NCBI RefSeq assembly: GCF_018991925.1
Contig: NW_024732415.1
Coordinates: forward strand, 2,788,724 to 2,852,723
DNA from: Homarus americanus
Lineage: Eukaryota > Arthropoda > Malacostraca > Decapoda > Nephropidae
Length of the DNA: 64,000 bases
Direction: 5' to 3'
This document shows, one piece after another, positions 1 through 10,267 of this stretch (position 1 is the first letter of the stretch; each line of letters starts with the position of its first letter). The translations under genes were made by a program, and so were the position numbers. The notes below the pieces were generated by a model that saw only the letters and a program-made list of their open reading frames with translations, had not been told where the DNA came from and searched no databases.

Positions 1-384
1 GAGCTCCCCTGGGGGCACCAGTGCCCCTGAGGAGAGCCCCTGGGGGTGACGTTACCCATTGGCGGTCCCCTGGAGGTGACGTTACCCCTTGGCGGTCCCA
101 TGGGGGCAACGTTACCTCTTGGCGGGCACCTGTGGGAAACGTTACCCCTTGGAGGGCACCTGAGGGCGCCACCACACCTGAGAGGTCCCCTAGGGGCTCC
201 GGTGCCCTTGAGAGGAAACCTGTGGTCGCCACCGCACCTGGGAAGGCCCCTGAGTGCGCCACCGCCCCTGGCAGGGCTCCTGGAATTGCCGACACCCTTG
301 TCAGGGCCCCTGGGGTCGCCGACACCCCTGGGAGAGCCCCAAGATCGATGCACCTGGTAGGGCAAATGGGAGTGCCCCAGGGCG

Positions 385-682
385 CACTATCACTGGATTG
401 ACCGTGGGGGCAGTTGTTTTTGCACATTTAGAACAATGGGAGATATGAATAAATACTCCGCCCATCGCATTTCCAGTATCATCACACCATGAACAATGTA
501 AAGGAGAATAAATATCCAACAGGAAAACATAAGTTGGGGTGTTGTGCTGACTGACTGCTCTATTCTCCTATTGGCTGATATTTGCATTTCATTTTAGTCC
601 ACCAATCACAGTTAAGTAAGGTATTGCTGGACGTATGCAATATGGACGACACTACCCCCAAAAGCTATAGGTCTCCAGGTAG
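385..682. repeat. conserved satellite module, copy 1
   Basis: Full-length module. Copy 1 and the GC block before it (1-384) are nearly identical to copy 6 and its block (4051-4458), which defines a ~4.07 kb higher-order duplication. It shares with copy 6 the uncommon ending CCAGGTAGTGGGCGCC. Confidence 0.9.
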
Positions 683-890
683 TGGGCGCCTTTGGTAGGG
701 CCCCTGGGAAGGCCCCTAAGGGTACCGTCGCCCCTTGGGGCGCCACCGCCTATGGAAGGTCCCCTGGGGGCACCGCTAACCCTGACGAGAGCCCCTGGGG
801 GCATCGATGCCCCTAAGAAGAGCCCCTGTGGGCGACATTACCCCTTGGCGGTCCCCTCTAGGTGAGGTTACCCCTTGGCGGTCCCCTGGG

Positions 891-1186
891 CACTATCACT
901 GGATTGACCGTGGGGGCAGTTGTTTTTGCACATTTAGAACAATGGGAGATATGAATAAATACTCCGCCCATCGCATTTCGAGTATCATCACACCATGAAC
1001 AATGTAAAAGAGAATAAATATCCAACAGGAAAACATAAGTTGGGGTGTTGTGCTGACTGACTGCTCTGTTCTCCTATTGGCTGATATTTGCATTTACATT
1101 TTAGTCCACCAATCACAGTTAAGTAAGGGATTGCTGGACGTATGCAATATGTACGACACTACGACCAAAAGCTGTAGGTTTCCAGG
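891..1186. repeat. conserved satellite module, copy 2
   Basis: It follows copy 1 after only 208 bp of GC block; the usual second half of the block (CACCACACCTG to GGGCAAATGG) is missing, so an internal deletion shortened this unit. It ends CCAGGCAGGG instead of CCAGGTA. Confidence 0.9.
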
Positions 1187-1828
1187 CAGGGGACGCCTCT
1201 GGTAGGGCCTCTGGGAAGGCCCCTGAAGGTACCGTCGCCCCTTGGGGCGCCACCGCCTCTGGCAGGTCCCCTGGGGGCACCGCTGACCCTGAGAGCCCCT
1301 GGGGTCCTCGCTGCTCCTAAGAAGAGCCCCTATGGGCGACGTTACCCCTTGGCGGTCCCCTGGGGTCACCGTTACCCCTTGTCGGGCCCCTGGGGCGGCG
1401 TTACCCCTTGGCAGGCCCTTGGGGGGGGGGCCACCATACCTGAGAGAACCCCTAGGGGCACCACTGACCCTGAGGAGAGCCCCTGGGGCCATCACTGCCC
1501 CAAAGAAGAGCCACTGGGGGCGACGTTACCCCTTGGCGGTCCCCTGGGGCGACGTTACTCCTTGGCGGTCCCCTGGGGGCGACATTAGCCCTTGGCGGGC
1601 CCCTGTGGGCGCCACCACACCTGAGAGGTCCCCTGGGGGCACCGGTGCCTCTGGGAGGGACACTGTGGGCGCCACCGCAACTGGGAAGGCCCCTGGGTGC
1701 GCCACCGCCCCAAGTAGGGCCCCTGGGAGCGCCGCCACCCTTGCCAGGGACCCTGAGGGCACCGACACCCCTGTGAGAGTCCCTAAGAGCGACGCATCTG
1801 GTAGGGCACATGGGAGGGACCCAGGGGG

Positions 1829-2125
1829 CACTATCACTGGATTGACCGTGGGGGCAGTTGTTTTTGCACATTTAGAACAATGGGAGATATGAATAAATAC
1901 TCCGCCCATCGCATTTCGAGTATCATCACACCATGAACAATGTAAAAGAGAATAAATATCCAACAGGAAAACATAAGTTGGGGTGTTGTGCTGACTGACT
2001 GCTCTGTTCTCCTATTGGCTGATATTTGCATTTACATTTTAGTCCACCAATCACAGTTAAGTAAGGGATTGCTGGACGTATGCAATATGTATGACACTAC
2101 CACCAAAGCTATAGGTCTCCACGTA
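1829..2125. repeat. conserved satellite module, copy 3
   Basis: Full module. One A is lost in the usual ACCACCAAAAGC stretch (ACCACCAAAGC here). The preceding GC block contains a nine-G run at about 1422-1430. Confidence 0.9.
2014..2051 (-). promoter_or_regulatory. CCAAT / octamer / CCAAT cluster in the satellite module (copy 3 shown)
   Basis: Read on the minus strand, the module has ATTGG (an inverted CCAAT box), then the perfect octamer ATGCAAAT, then CCAAT, within 38 bp. About 55 bp further along on the same strand is GGATATTTATTC, a TATA-like stretch, and later GGGCGGAG, a GC-box match. NF-Y and POU-octamer sites in this kind of arrangement are known from histone H2B and snRNA promoters. 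The cluster recurs in most of the 12 copies, with losses in copies 4 and 9. That it works as a promoter is inference; no transcript evidence exists here. Confidence 0.35.
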
Positions 2126-2390
2126 GGGGACGCCTCTGGTAGGGCACCTGGGAAGGCCCCTGAGGGTACCGCCGCCCCTTGGGGCGTCCCCGCCAATGGA
2201 AGGTCCCCTGGGGGCATGGCTGACCCTGAGGGGAGCCCCTGGGGGCATCGGTGCGCCTAAGAAGAGCCCCTGCTGACGACGTGACCCCTTGGCGGACCCC
2301 TGGGGGCGCCACCACACCTGAGAGCTCCCCTGAAGGCACCGATGCCCCTGAGGAGTCCCTGGGAGTATCGCTGCCCCAAAAAAGAGCCCC

Positions 2391-2545
2391 TGGGGGCGAC
2401 GTTACCCCTTGGCGGTCCCCTGGGGGCGACGTTACCCCTTGGCGGTCCGCTGGAGGCGATGTTACCCCTTGGCGGTCCCCTGGGGGAAACGTTACGCCTT
2501 GGCGGTTCCCTGGGGGCGACGTTACGCCTTGGCGGGCCCCTAGGA
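2391..2545. repeat. homogeneous 30 bp minisatellite block (five units)
   Basis: Five consecutive units of the GACGTTACCCCTTGGCGG type, each exactly 30 bp, with a few substitutions. Because the period is a multiple of three, frames on both strands stay open and read as decapeptide repeats (SPGGDVTPWR on plus, GDRQGVTSPP on minus). Confidence 0.9.
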
Positions 2546-2736
2546 GGGCGCCAGCACACCTAAGAGGTCCTCTGGGGGCACCGGTGCCTTTGCGAGGGAT
2601 CCTATGGGCGCCACCGCACCTGGGAAGGCCCCTAGGTGCCCCACCGCCACTGGCAGAGCCCCTGGGGGCAGCGACACACCTGGGAGAGCCCCTAGGGCGA
2701 CGCACCTGGTAGGGCAAATGGGAGGGACCCAGCGGG

Positions 2737-3034
2737 CACTATCACTGGATTGACAGTGGGGGCAATTGTTTTTGCACATTTAGAACAATGGGATATATGA
2801 ATAGATACTCCGCCCATCGCATTTCCAGTATCATCACACCATGAACAATGTAAAGGAGAATAAATATCCAACAGGAAAACATAAGTTGGGGTGTTGTGAT
2901 GACTGACTGTTCTGTTCTCCTATTGGCTGTTTTTTGGATTTACATTTTAGTCCACCAATCACAGTTAAGTAAGGGATTGCTGGACGTATGCAATATGTAC
3001 GACACTACCACCAAAAGCTATAGGTCTCCAGGTA
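2737..3034. repeat. conserved satellite module, copy 4
   Basis: Full module with private changes: GATTGACAGTGG for GATTGACCGTGG, and TGGCTGTTTTTTGGATTT where other copies have GGCTGATATTTGCATTT. The octamer ATTTGCAT is therefore destroyed in this copy while both CCAAT motifs remain. Confidence 0.9.
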
Positions 3035-3555
3035 TGGGAAGCCTCTGGTAGGGTACTTGGGAAGGCTCCTGAGGGTATCGCCACCCCTTGGGACGCCACC
3101 GCCTCTAGAAAGACCCTTGGGGGCATCGCTGCCCCTAAGAAGAGCGACAGTGGGCGACGTTACACCTTGGCGGGCCCCTGGGGGTGCCACCACACCTGAC
3201 AGCTCCCCTGGGGGCACCGGTGCCCCTGAGGAGAGCCCCTAGGGGCATCGCTGCTCAAAAGAAGAGCCCCTGGAGGCATCGCTACCCAAAAGAAGATCCC
3301 CTGGGGCAATCTTATCCCTTGGCCGGCCACTGGGCGCGCCACCACACCTGAGAGGTCCCCTGGGGACACAGGTGCCCCTGAAAGGGACCCTGTGGGCGCC
3401 ACCGCACCTGGGAAGGCCCCTGGGTGCGCCACCGCCCCTGGCAGGGCCCCTGGGATAGCCGCCACCCTTCCCAGGGCCCCTGGGGAAACTGACACCCATG
3501 GGACCGCCCCTAGGGCGATGCACCTGGTAGGGCAAATGGGAGGGCCCCAGGTTGG

Positions 3556-3846
3556 ACTATAACTGGATTGACCGTGGGGGCAGTTGTTTTTTAATATTTA
3601 GAACAATGGGAGATATGAATAAATACTTCGGCCATCGCATTTCCTGATACACCATGAACAATGTAAAGGAGAATAAATATCCAACAGGAAAACATAAGTT
3701 GTGGTGTTGTGCTGACTGACTGCTCTGTTCTCCTATTGGCTGATATTTGCATCTACATTCTAGTACACCAATCACAGTTAAGTAAGGGATTGCTGGACGT
3801 ATGCAATATGCTAGACAGTACCACCAAAAGCTATAGGTCTCCAGTT
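3556..3846. repeat. conserved satellite module, copy 5
   Basis: Diverged copy. It begins ACTATAACTGG, has TTTTTTAATATTTAG in place of TTTTTGCACATTTAG, and lacks a few bases around TTTCCTGATACACC. ATTTGCAT has become ATTTGCATC followed by TACATTC, so the octamer is kept. Confidence 0.88.
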
Positions 3847-4458
3847 AGGGAACGCCTGTGGTAGGGCACCTGGGAAGGCCCATGAGGGTAGCGCCGCCCC
3901 TTGGGGCGCCACCACCTCTGGAAGGTCCCCTGGGGGCACTGCTGACCCTGAAGGGAGCCCCTAGGTGCATCGCTGCCCATAAGAAGAGCCCCTGGGGGCG
4001 ACGCTACCCCTTGGCGAGCCCATGGGCGCGCCACCACACCTGAGAGCTCCCCTGGGGGCACCAGTGCCCCTGAGGAGAGCCCCTGGGGGCATTGCTGCAG
4101 CAAAGAAGAGCCCCTGGGGGCGACGTTACCCCTTGGCGGTCCCCTGGGGGTGACGTTACCCCTTGGCGGTCCCATGGGGTCAACGTTACCTCTTAGCGGG
4201 CACCTGTGGGAAACGTTACCCCTTGGAGGGCCCCTGAGGGCGCCACCACACCTGAGAGGTCCCCTGGGGGCTCCGGTGCCCTTGAGAGGGAACCTGTGGT
4301 CGCCACCGCACCTGGGAAGGCCCCTGGGTGCGCCACCGCCCCTGGCAGGGCTCCTGGGATTGCCGACACCCTTGTCAGGGCCCCTGGGGTCCCCGACACC
4401 CCTGGGAGAGCCCCAAGATCGATGCACCTGGTAGGGCAAATGGGAGTGCCCCAGGGCG

Positions 4459-4756
4459 CACTATCACTGGATTGACCGTGGGGGCAGTTGTTTTTGCACA
4501 TTTAGAACAATGGGAGATATGAATAAATACTCCGCCCATCGCATTTCCAGTATCATCACAACATGAACAATGTAAAGGAGAATAAATATCCAACAGGAAA
4601 ACATAAGTTGGGGTGTTGTGCTGACTGACTACTCTGTTCTCCTATTGGCTGATATTTGCATTTACATTTTAGTCCACCAATCACAGTTAAGTAAGGGATT
4701 GCTGGACGTATGCAATATGTACGACACTACTACCAAAAGCTATAGGTCTCCAGGTA
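4459..4756. repeat. conserved satellite module, copy 6
   Basis: Near-identical partner of copy 1. The GC block after it is interrupted by the solo LTR at 4822. Confidence 0.9.
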
Positions 4757-4821
4757 GTGGGCGCCTTTGGTAGGGCCCCTGGGAAGGCCCCTGAGGGTAC
4801 CGTCGCCCCTTGGGGCGCCAC

Positions 4822-5260
4822 TGAATCGGCTGCTTGTCCAATTAACCAGTCCGTTCACACATATTTATATTTGGGTTTTAAGTAACGAAACCCAAACGGT
4901 AGTTCCTTTGTTTTATTATAAAAGGTTGTATATATAATTCCTGAGTGTATATCAACCGTAAGTCTCACTGTCTAGGAGTGAATGAGAAAGGGACGGCGTT
5001 TATGTATGATAAACGTTAGGTCACGTCCTTACGATATGAGTTGTGGTGAGCTACTGAAGCTTAGGGGCATCGCAGTGTGTGCTTACAGAAATGCTGAGCT
5101 ATGGGTCTCGCCCTCTTGGGTAAGTTGCCCGCTCACGTGTCAATCTCATGTCTTACTCATAGACAGTGGAAAGTTACAGGGTGGTGAATCTGAATATAAT
5201 ATCAGATGTATTGACCCATTTATATAATACGTTCTGTTGATGAGACAGGGGCCTATTACA
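4822..5260 (+). mobile_element. solo LTR inserted in the satellite
   Basis: The uninterrupted satellite reads GCGCCACCGCC. Here it is split by 439 bp that begin with TG (TGAATCGGCTGC) and end with CA (CCTATTACA), flanked on both sides by CCAC (4818-4821 and 5261-5264). TG...CA ends plus a 4 bp target duplication are the standard signature of an LTR retrotransposon, and a single LTR without internal region means a solo LTR left by recombination. A consensus TATA box (TATAAAAGG, 4917-4925) gives the plus orientation. An 81-codon frame (4982-5227) lies downstream of it and is probably incidental. Gypsy/Ty3-type origin is likely but unproven. Confidence 0.75.
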
Positions 5261-5658
5261 CCACCGCCTATGGAAGGTCCCCTGGGGGCACCGCTAACCC
5301 TGACGAGAGCCCCTGGGGGCATCGATGCCCCTAAGAAGAGCCCCTGTGGGCGACATTACCCCTTGGCGGTCCCCTCTGGGTGATGTTACCCCTTGGCGGT
5401 CCCCTGGGGGCGACGTTACCCCTTGGCCGGCGCCTGGAGGCGCAACCACACCTGAGAGGTCCCCTGGGGGCACCGGTGCCCCTGGGAGGGACCCTCTGGG
5501 GCCACCACACCTGGGAAGGACCCTGGGTGCGCCACCGCCCCAGGTAGGGCCCCTGGGAGCGCCGCCACCTTTGCCAGGTTCCCTGGGGGCACCGACACCC
5601 CTGTGAGAGCCCCTAAGAGTGACGCACCTGGTAAGGGAAATGGGAGGGCCCTAGGGCG

Positions 5659-5952
5659 CACTATCACTGGATTAACCGTGGGGGCAGTTGTTTTTGCACA
5701 TTTAGAACAATGGAAGATATGAATAAATACTCCGCCCATCGCATTTCCAGTATCATCACACCATGAACAATGTAAAGGAGAATAAATATCCAACAGGAAA
5801 ACATAAGTTAGGGTGTTGTGCTGACTGACTGCTCTGTTCTCCTATTGGTTGATATTTACATTTACATTTTAGTCCACCAATCACAGTTAAGTAAGGGATT
5901 GCTGGACGTATGCAATACGTATGAAACTACGACCTAAAGCTATATGTCTCAG
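5659..5952. repeat. conserved satellite module, copy 7, cut by the assembly gap
   Basis: The block before it begins like the block before copy 2 and ends like the one before copy 3, so it keeps the segment that copy 2 lost. Its 3' end (ATGAAACTACGACCTAAAGC) is shared only with copy 12. It runs into the N gap at 5953. Confidence 0.9.
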
Positions 5953-6052
5953 NNNNNNNNNNNNNNNNNNNNNNNNNNNNNNNNNNNNNNNNNNNNNNNN
6001 NNNNNNNNNNNNNNNNNNNNNNNNNNNNNNNNNNNNNNNNNNNNNNNNNNNN
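5953..6052. other. assembly gap (100 N)
   Basis: Exactly 100 N, the conventional placeholder for a scaffold gap of unknown size, within the macrosatellite. The true number of satellite copies is therefore unknown, and the sequence on the right (to about 9000) has many indels relative to other copies. Confidence 0.99.
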
Positions 6053-6552
6053 TAAGAAGAGAAGACTCTGGGGCGACGTTACCCCTGGCGGTCCCTGGGG
6101 GGTGACGTTACCCCTTGGCGGTCCCCTGGGGCGACGTTCTGCGGTCTCTAAAATGCACCGCACACACCTGGAGGGAGGTCCCCTGGGGAGACCCTGGTGC
6201 CTGGAGAGCCCCTGGGGGCGAGCATTACTCCCTATGGTCCTCTAAAGGACGTTACACCTTATAAATGTTACTGAGGTCTCTTTGGGCACCGTTACCCTTG
6301 CGGGCCTCTGGGGCGACGTTATCTCAGGTGGGGCCCCTGTGGGCGCTGCCACCACACCTGAGGTCCCCTGGAGGCACCTGGTGCTCCTAGTGGATTATGT
6401 TTGCGCCATCGCACCTGGGAAGGCCCCCTGGGTGAGCCACCAAGAGCCTGGCAGGGGCCCCTGGAGATCGCTGCCACTCTTTCGGGGTTGCCCCACACCA
6501 CACCACAGAGCCTATTGGGCGTCGCACAGAGAAACAAGGGGACCCAGGTGTG

Positions 6553-6844
6553 TACTATCACTGGATTGAATTCATTGGGGCAGTTGTTTTAACATTTAGA
6601 ACAATGGGAGAGCAGGAAAAATACCCTCCATCGCATTTCCAGTATCATCACGGTACGAACAATGTAAAGGAGAATAAATATCCAACAGGAACATATGCGA
6701 AGTTGTGCTGGACTGACTGCTCCTTGCTCTCCTATTGGCTTGATATTTGTATTATGATTTAGGCCCAATCACAGTTAAGTAAGGGATTGCTGGACGTATG
6801 CAATATGTAAGACACTACCACCAAAAGCTATAGGTCTCCAGGTA
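6553..6844. repeat. conserved satellite module, copy 8 (indel-rich)
   Basis: First copy after the gap. It starts TACTATCACTGGATTGAATTC and has many single-base gains and losses, including AGCAGGAAAAATACC for ATATGAATAAATACTCC. Such scattered indels run through copies 8-10 and may reflect unpolished sequence rather than evolution. Confidence 0.85.
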
Positions 6845-7361
6845 AGGGGGACGCCTCTGTACTGCCCTGTGAAGGCCCCTGAGGGCACTGCTGCCCTTTG
6901 TTCGCCACTGCTCTCTGGAAGGCCCCTGGGGGCATGGCTGACCCGAGGGAGCCCCCAAAGCAACAAGTTGTCCCAGAAGAGCCCCTGGGGGCACTGTTAC
7001 CACTTGAAGGGCCCCTGGGGCCCCACCACACCTGGAGAGGTCCCCTGGGGGAACTGGTGCCCTGAGGAGAGCCCCTGGGGGCGACGTTACCCTGGCGGTC
7101 CCTGGGGCGATCATACCCCTTCAGAAACTTCAGCAAATGTTACCCCTGGCGGTCCCTTGGGGCAACGTTACCCCTTGGTGGCCCTCCCTGGGGCGCCAAC
7201 ACACCGAGAGATCCCCAAAATTGGTGCCCCTGGAGGGGATCGTGTCTGCGCCATAAGCACCTGGGAAAGCCCCTGCGTCACCGCACTGGCAGGGTTCCCC
7301 TGGCGGCAGGACCCCTGGAGAGCTATATGACGCACTTGGTAGGGCAAATGGAGGGCCCTAG

Positions 7362-7639
7362 CACTATCACTGATTTGATCGTTGGGGAAGTTGTTTTTAA
7401 CATTTAGAAATAATGGGATATGAAAATACTCCCTCCATCGCATTTCCATCATCACGACATGAAAAAAGGAGAATAATTATCCAACAGGAAAATACAAGTT
7501 GGGGTGTTGTGCTGACTACTCTGTCTTCCTATTATTGATATTTGTACTTATACCAGTCCACCAATCGCCAGTTAAGTAAGGATTGCTGGACGGCGCAATA
7601 TGTATGACATACCAATTAAAAGGTATCCGTCTCCAGGTA
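7362..7639. repeat. conserved satellite module, copy 9 (indel-rich, shortest)
   Basis: About 278 bp. The region with ATTGGCTGATATTTGCAT is reduced to CTATTATTGATATTTGTAC, removing the upstream CCAAT and the octamer. The other CCAAT box (CACCAATCGCC) remains. Confidence 0.82.
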
Positions 7640-8130
7640 AGGGAGACGTCTTCTGGTAGGCCCTGGGAAGGGTTCGGAGGGCACTGCTGCCCCATTGGGC
7701 GCCACCGCCCTCTGGAAGGCCCTGGGGGGCACGGGCTGACCCCGAGGAGCCCCAGTATCAAGCGTCCTTAAGAAAAAGCCCCTGGGGGCGACAAGCCCCT
7801 GGTGCGGTCCCCTGGGGGATGCCACCCCTTGGCGGTCCCCAGCACACGCACTCTTGGCGGTCCCCTCCCTTGGGGCAACAAGTTACCCCAGGCCTCAAAG
7901 GATTACACTTGGCGCCCCTGTGGGGCACCCACCACACCTGAGAGAGAGGGTCCCCTGGGGCACCGGTGCCCCGGGAGGGATCCTGTCTGCGCCATCGCAC
8001 ATGGAAGGCCCCTGCGAGCCATCACACTGGCAGGGCCCTGAGATTGCCACTGCAGGGTTCCCCCTGGCACGACACCCCTGGGAGAGCGGCGCAACGCACT
8101 TGGTAGGGCAAATGGGAGGGCCCTAAAAGG

Positions 8131-8439
8131 CAAGATTACCACTTCGGATTGGACCGTTGGGGCAAAGTTGTTTTTTAATGATGAGAATAATGGGAGATAT
8201 GAAAAATACTCCCTCCATCGCATTTCCAGTATCACCAATGCCATGAACAATGTAAAGGAGGAATAAATATCCAACAGGAAAACATATAAGTTGGGGTGTT
8301 GTGCTGACTGACTGCTCTGTTTCCCTATTGGCTGATATTTGCATTTACATTTTGTATCCACCAATCACAGTTAAGTAAGGATTGCTGGACGTATGCACAT
8401 GTATGACACTACCACCAAAAAGGTATCCGTCTCCAGGTA
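8131..8439. repeat. conserved satellite module, copy 10 (indel-rich)
   Basis: Its start is poorly conserved (GATTACCACTTCGGATTGG). The central part with CCAAT boxes and octamer is intact. It ends CTCCAGGTAAGGGGGACG, a form shared with copies 8 and 11. Confidence 0.83.
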
Positions 8440-9030
8440 AGGGGGACGCCCTTCAGAAGTCCCCTGGGAGGTTCGAGGGCACTGCCGCCCCCATTGGGCG
8501 CCACCGCCTCTGGAAGGTTTCACGACCCCGAGGGAGCCCCTGGGGTATCGCTGTCCTTAAGAAAAGCCCCTGGGGGCGATGTTATCCCTTGGCGGCCCCC
8601 TGAGGCCCCACCACACCCGGAGAGCTCCCCTAGGAACCAAGCCTTGAGGAGAACCCTGGGAGCGCTGCTGTTAATTCTTGGCGGTCCCCTGGGGATGTTA
8701 GCCCTTGCGTCCCCTGGGGCGACGTTACCTCTGAAGTATCCCCCTGGGGGCACAAGTTACCCTGGAGTGGTCCCCTTGGGGCAACAAGTTACCCTGGCGG
8801 GCCCCTGAGGCACGTTACCCTGGCACCCCACCACACCTGAGAGAGGGTCCCCAGCACCAAAGCCTCGGGATCCCACTGCGCCATCGCGACATGGGAAGGC
8901 CCTGCAGCTAATCACAAGTAGGCCCCTGAGATCGTTGCCACTCTTCGCAGGGCCCCTGGAGACACCGACACCACTGGGAGAGCCCATAGGGCGTCGCACA
9001 TGGTAGGGCAAATGGGAGGGACCCAGGGTG

Positions 9031-9327
9031 CACTATCACTGGATTGACCGTTGGGGCAGTTGTTTTTGCACATTTAGAACAATGGGAGATATGAAAAATA
9101 CTCCCTCCATCGCATTTCCAGTATCACCACGCCATGAAAAATGTAAAGGAGAATAAATATCCAACAGGAAAACATAAGTTGGGGTGTTGTGCTGACTGAC
9201 TGCTCTGTTCTCCTATTGGCTGATATTTGCATTTACATTTTAGTCCACCAATCACAGTTAAGGAAGGGATTGCTGGACGTATGCAATATGTATGACACTA
9301 CCACCAAAAGGTATAGGTCTCCAGGTA
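9031..9327. repeat. conserved satellite module, copy 11
   Basis: Clean full-length copy with GACCGTTGGGG, ACTCCCTCC and CACGCCATGAAAAATG variants that link it to copies 10 and 12 rather than copies 1-7. Confidence 0.9.
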
Positions 9328-9474
9328 AGGGGGACGCCTCTGGTAGGGACCCTGGGAAGGTCCCTGAGGGTGCCGCCGCCTTTTTGGGCGCCACCGCCTC
9401 TGGAAGGTTCCCTGGGGGCACGGCTGACCCCGAGGGGACCCCCTAGGGGCATCGCTGTCCTTAAGAAGAGCCCC

Positions 9475-9770
9475 TGGGGGCGACGTTACCCCTTGGCGGT
9501 CCCCTGGGGGCGACGTTATCCCTTGGCGGTCCCCTGGGGGGCCCACCACACCTGAGAGGTCCCCTTGGGGAGACCGGTGCCCCTGAGGAGAGCCCCTGGG
9601 GGCGACATTACCCCTTGGCGGTCCCCTGGGGGCGACGTTACCCCTTGGCGGTCCCCTGGGGGGCAACGTTACCCCTTGGCGGTCCCCTTGGGGCAACGTT
9701 ACCCCTTGGCGGGCCCCTGGGGGCGACGTTATCCCTTGGCGGGCCCCTGTGGGCGCCACCACACCTGAGA
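9475..9770. repeat. expanded 30 bp minisatellite block between copies 11 and 12
   Basis: About eight GACGTTACCCCTTGGCGG units occur, interrupted once by the CACCACACCTG and GACCGGTGCCCC types, which then give way to the same GACGTTA type again. The interruption shows a local duplication of the block. This is the longest such expansion in the window. Confidence 0.85.
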
Positions 9771-9970
9771 GGTACCCTGGAGGCACCGGTGCTCCTGGGA
9801 GGGATTATGTCTGCGCCATCGCACCTGGGAAGGCCCCTGGGTGTGCCACCGCCCCTGCAGGGCCCCTGGGATCGCCGCCACTCTTCGCAGGGCCCCTGGA
9901 GGCACCGACACCACTGGGAGAGCCCATAGGGCGTCGCACATGGTAGGGCAAATGGCAGGGACCCAGGGTG

Positions 9971-10267
9971 CACTATCACTGGATTGACCATTGGGGCAGT
10001 TGTTTTTGCACATTTAGAACAATGGGAGATATGAAAAATACTCCCTCCATCGCATTTCCAGTATCATCACGGCATGAACAATGTAAAGGAGAATAAATAT
10101 CCAACAGGAAAACATAAGTTGGGGTGTTGTGCTGACTGACTGCTCTATTCTCCTATTGGCTGATATTTGCATTTACATTTTAGTCCACCAATCACAGTTA
10201 AGTAAGGGATTGCTGGACTTATGCAATATGTATGAAACTACGACCTAAAGCTATAGGTCTCCAGGTA
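9971..10267. repeat. conserved satellite module, copy 12 (last)
   Basis: Full copy. It is followed by a last GC block that stops at about 10745 in the middle of a unit (GCCCCTGGGTG), directly abutting AT-rich sequence. Confidence 0.9.

Noticed and set aside
21..2717. Many 60-200 codon frames in the satellite, both strands (for example 1332-1892 plus, 2109-2717 minus)
   Set aside because: They arise because a GC-rich 30 bp unit without stops is a multiple of three; most begin at GTG/TTG, overlap on both strands, differ in length between copies and are shifted by 31 bp units.
4982..5227. 81-codon ORF starting with ATG
   Set aside because: It lies inside the 439 bp solo LTR downstream of its TATA box; LTRs are normally non-coding and nothing resembles a known protein.
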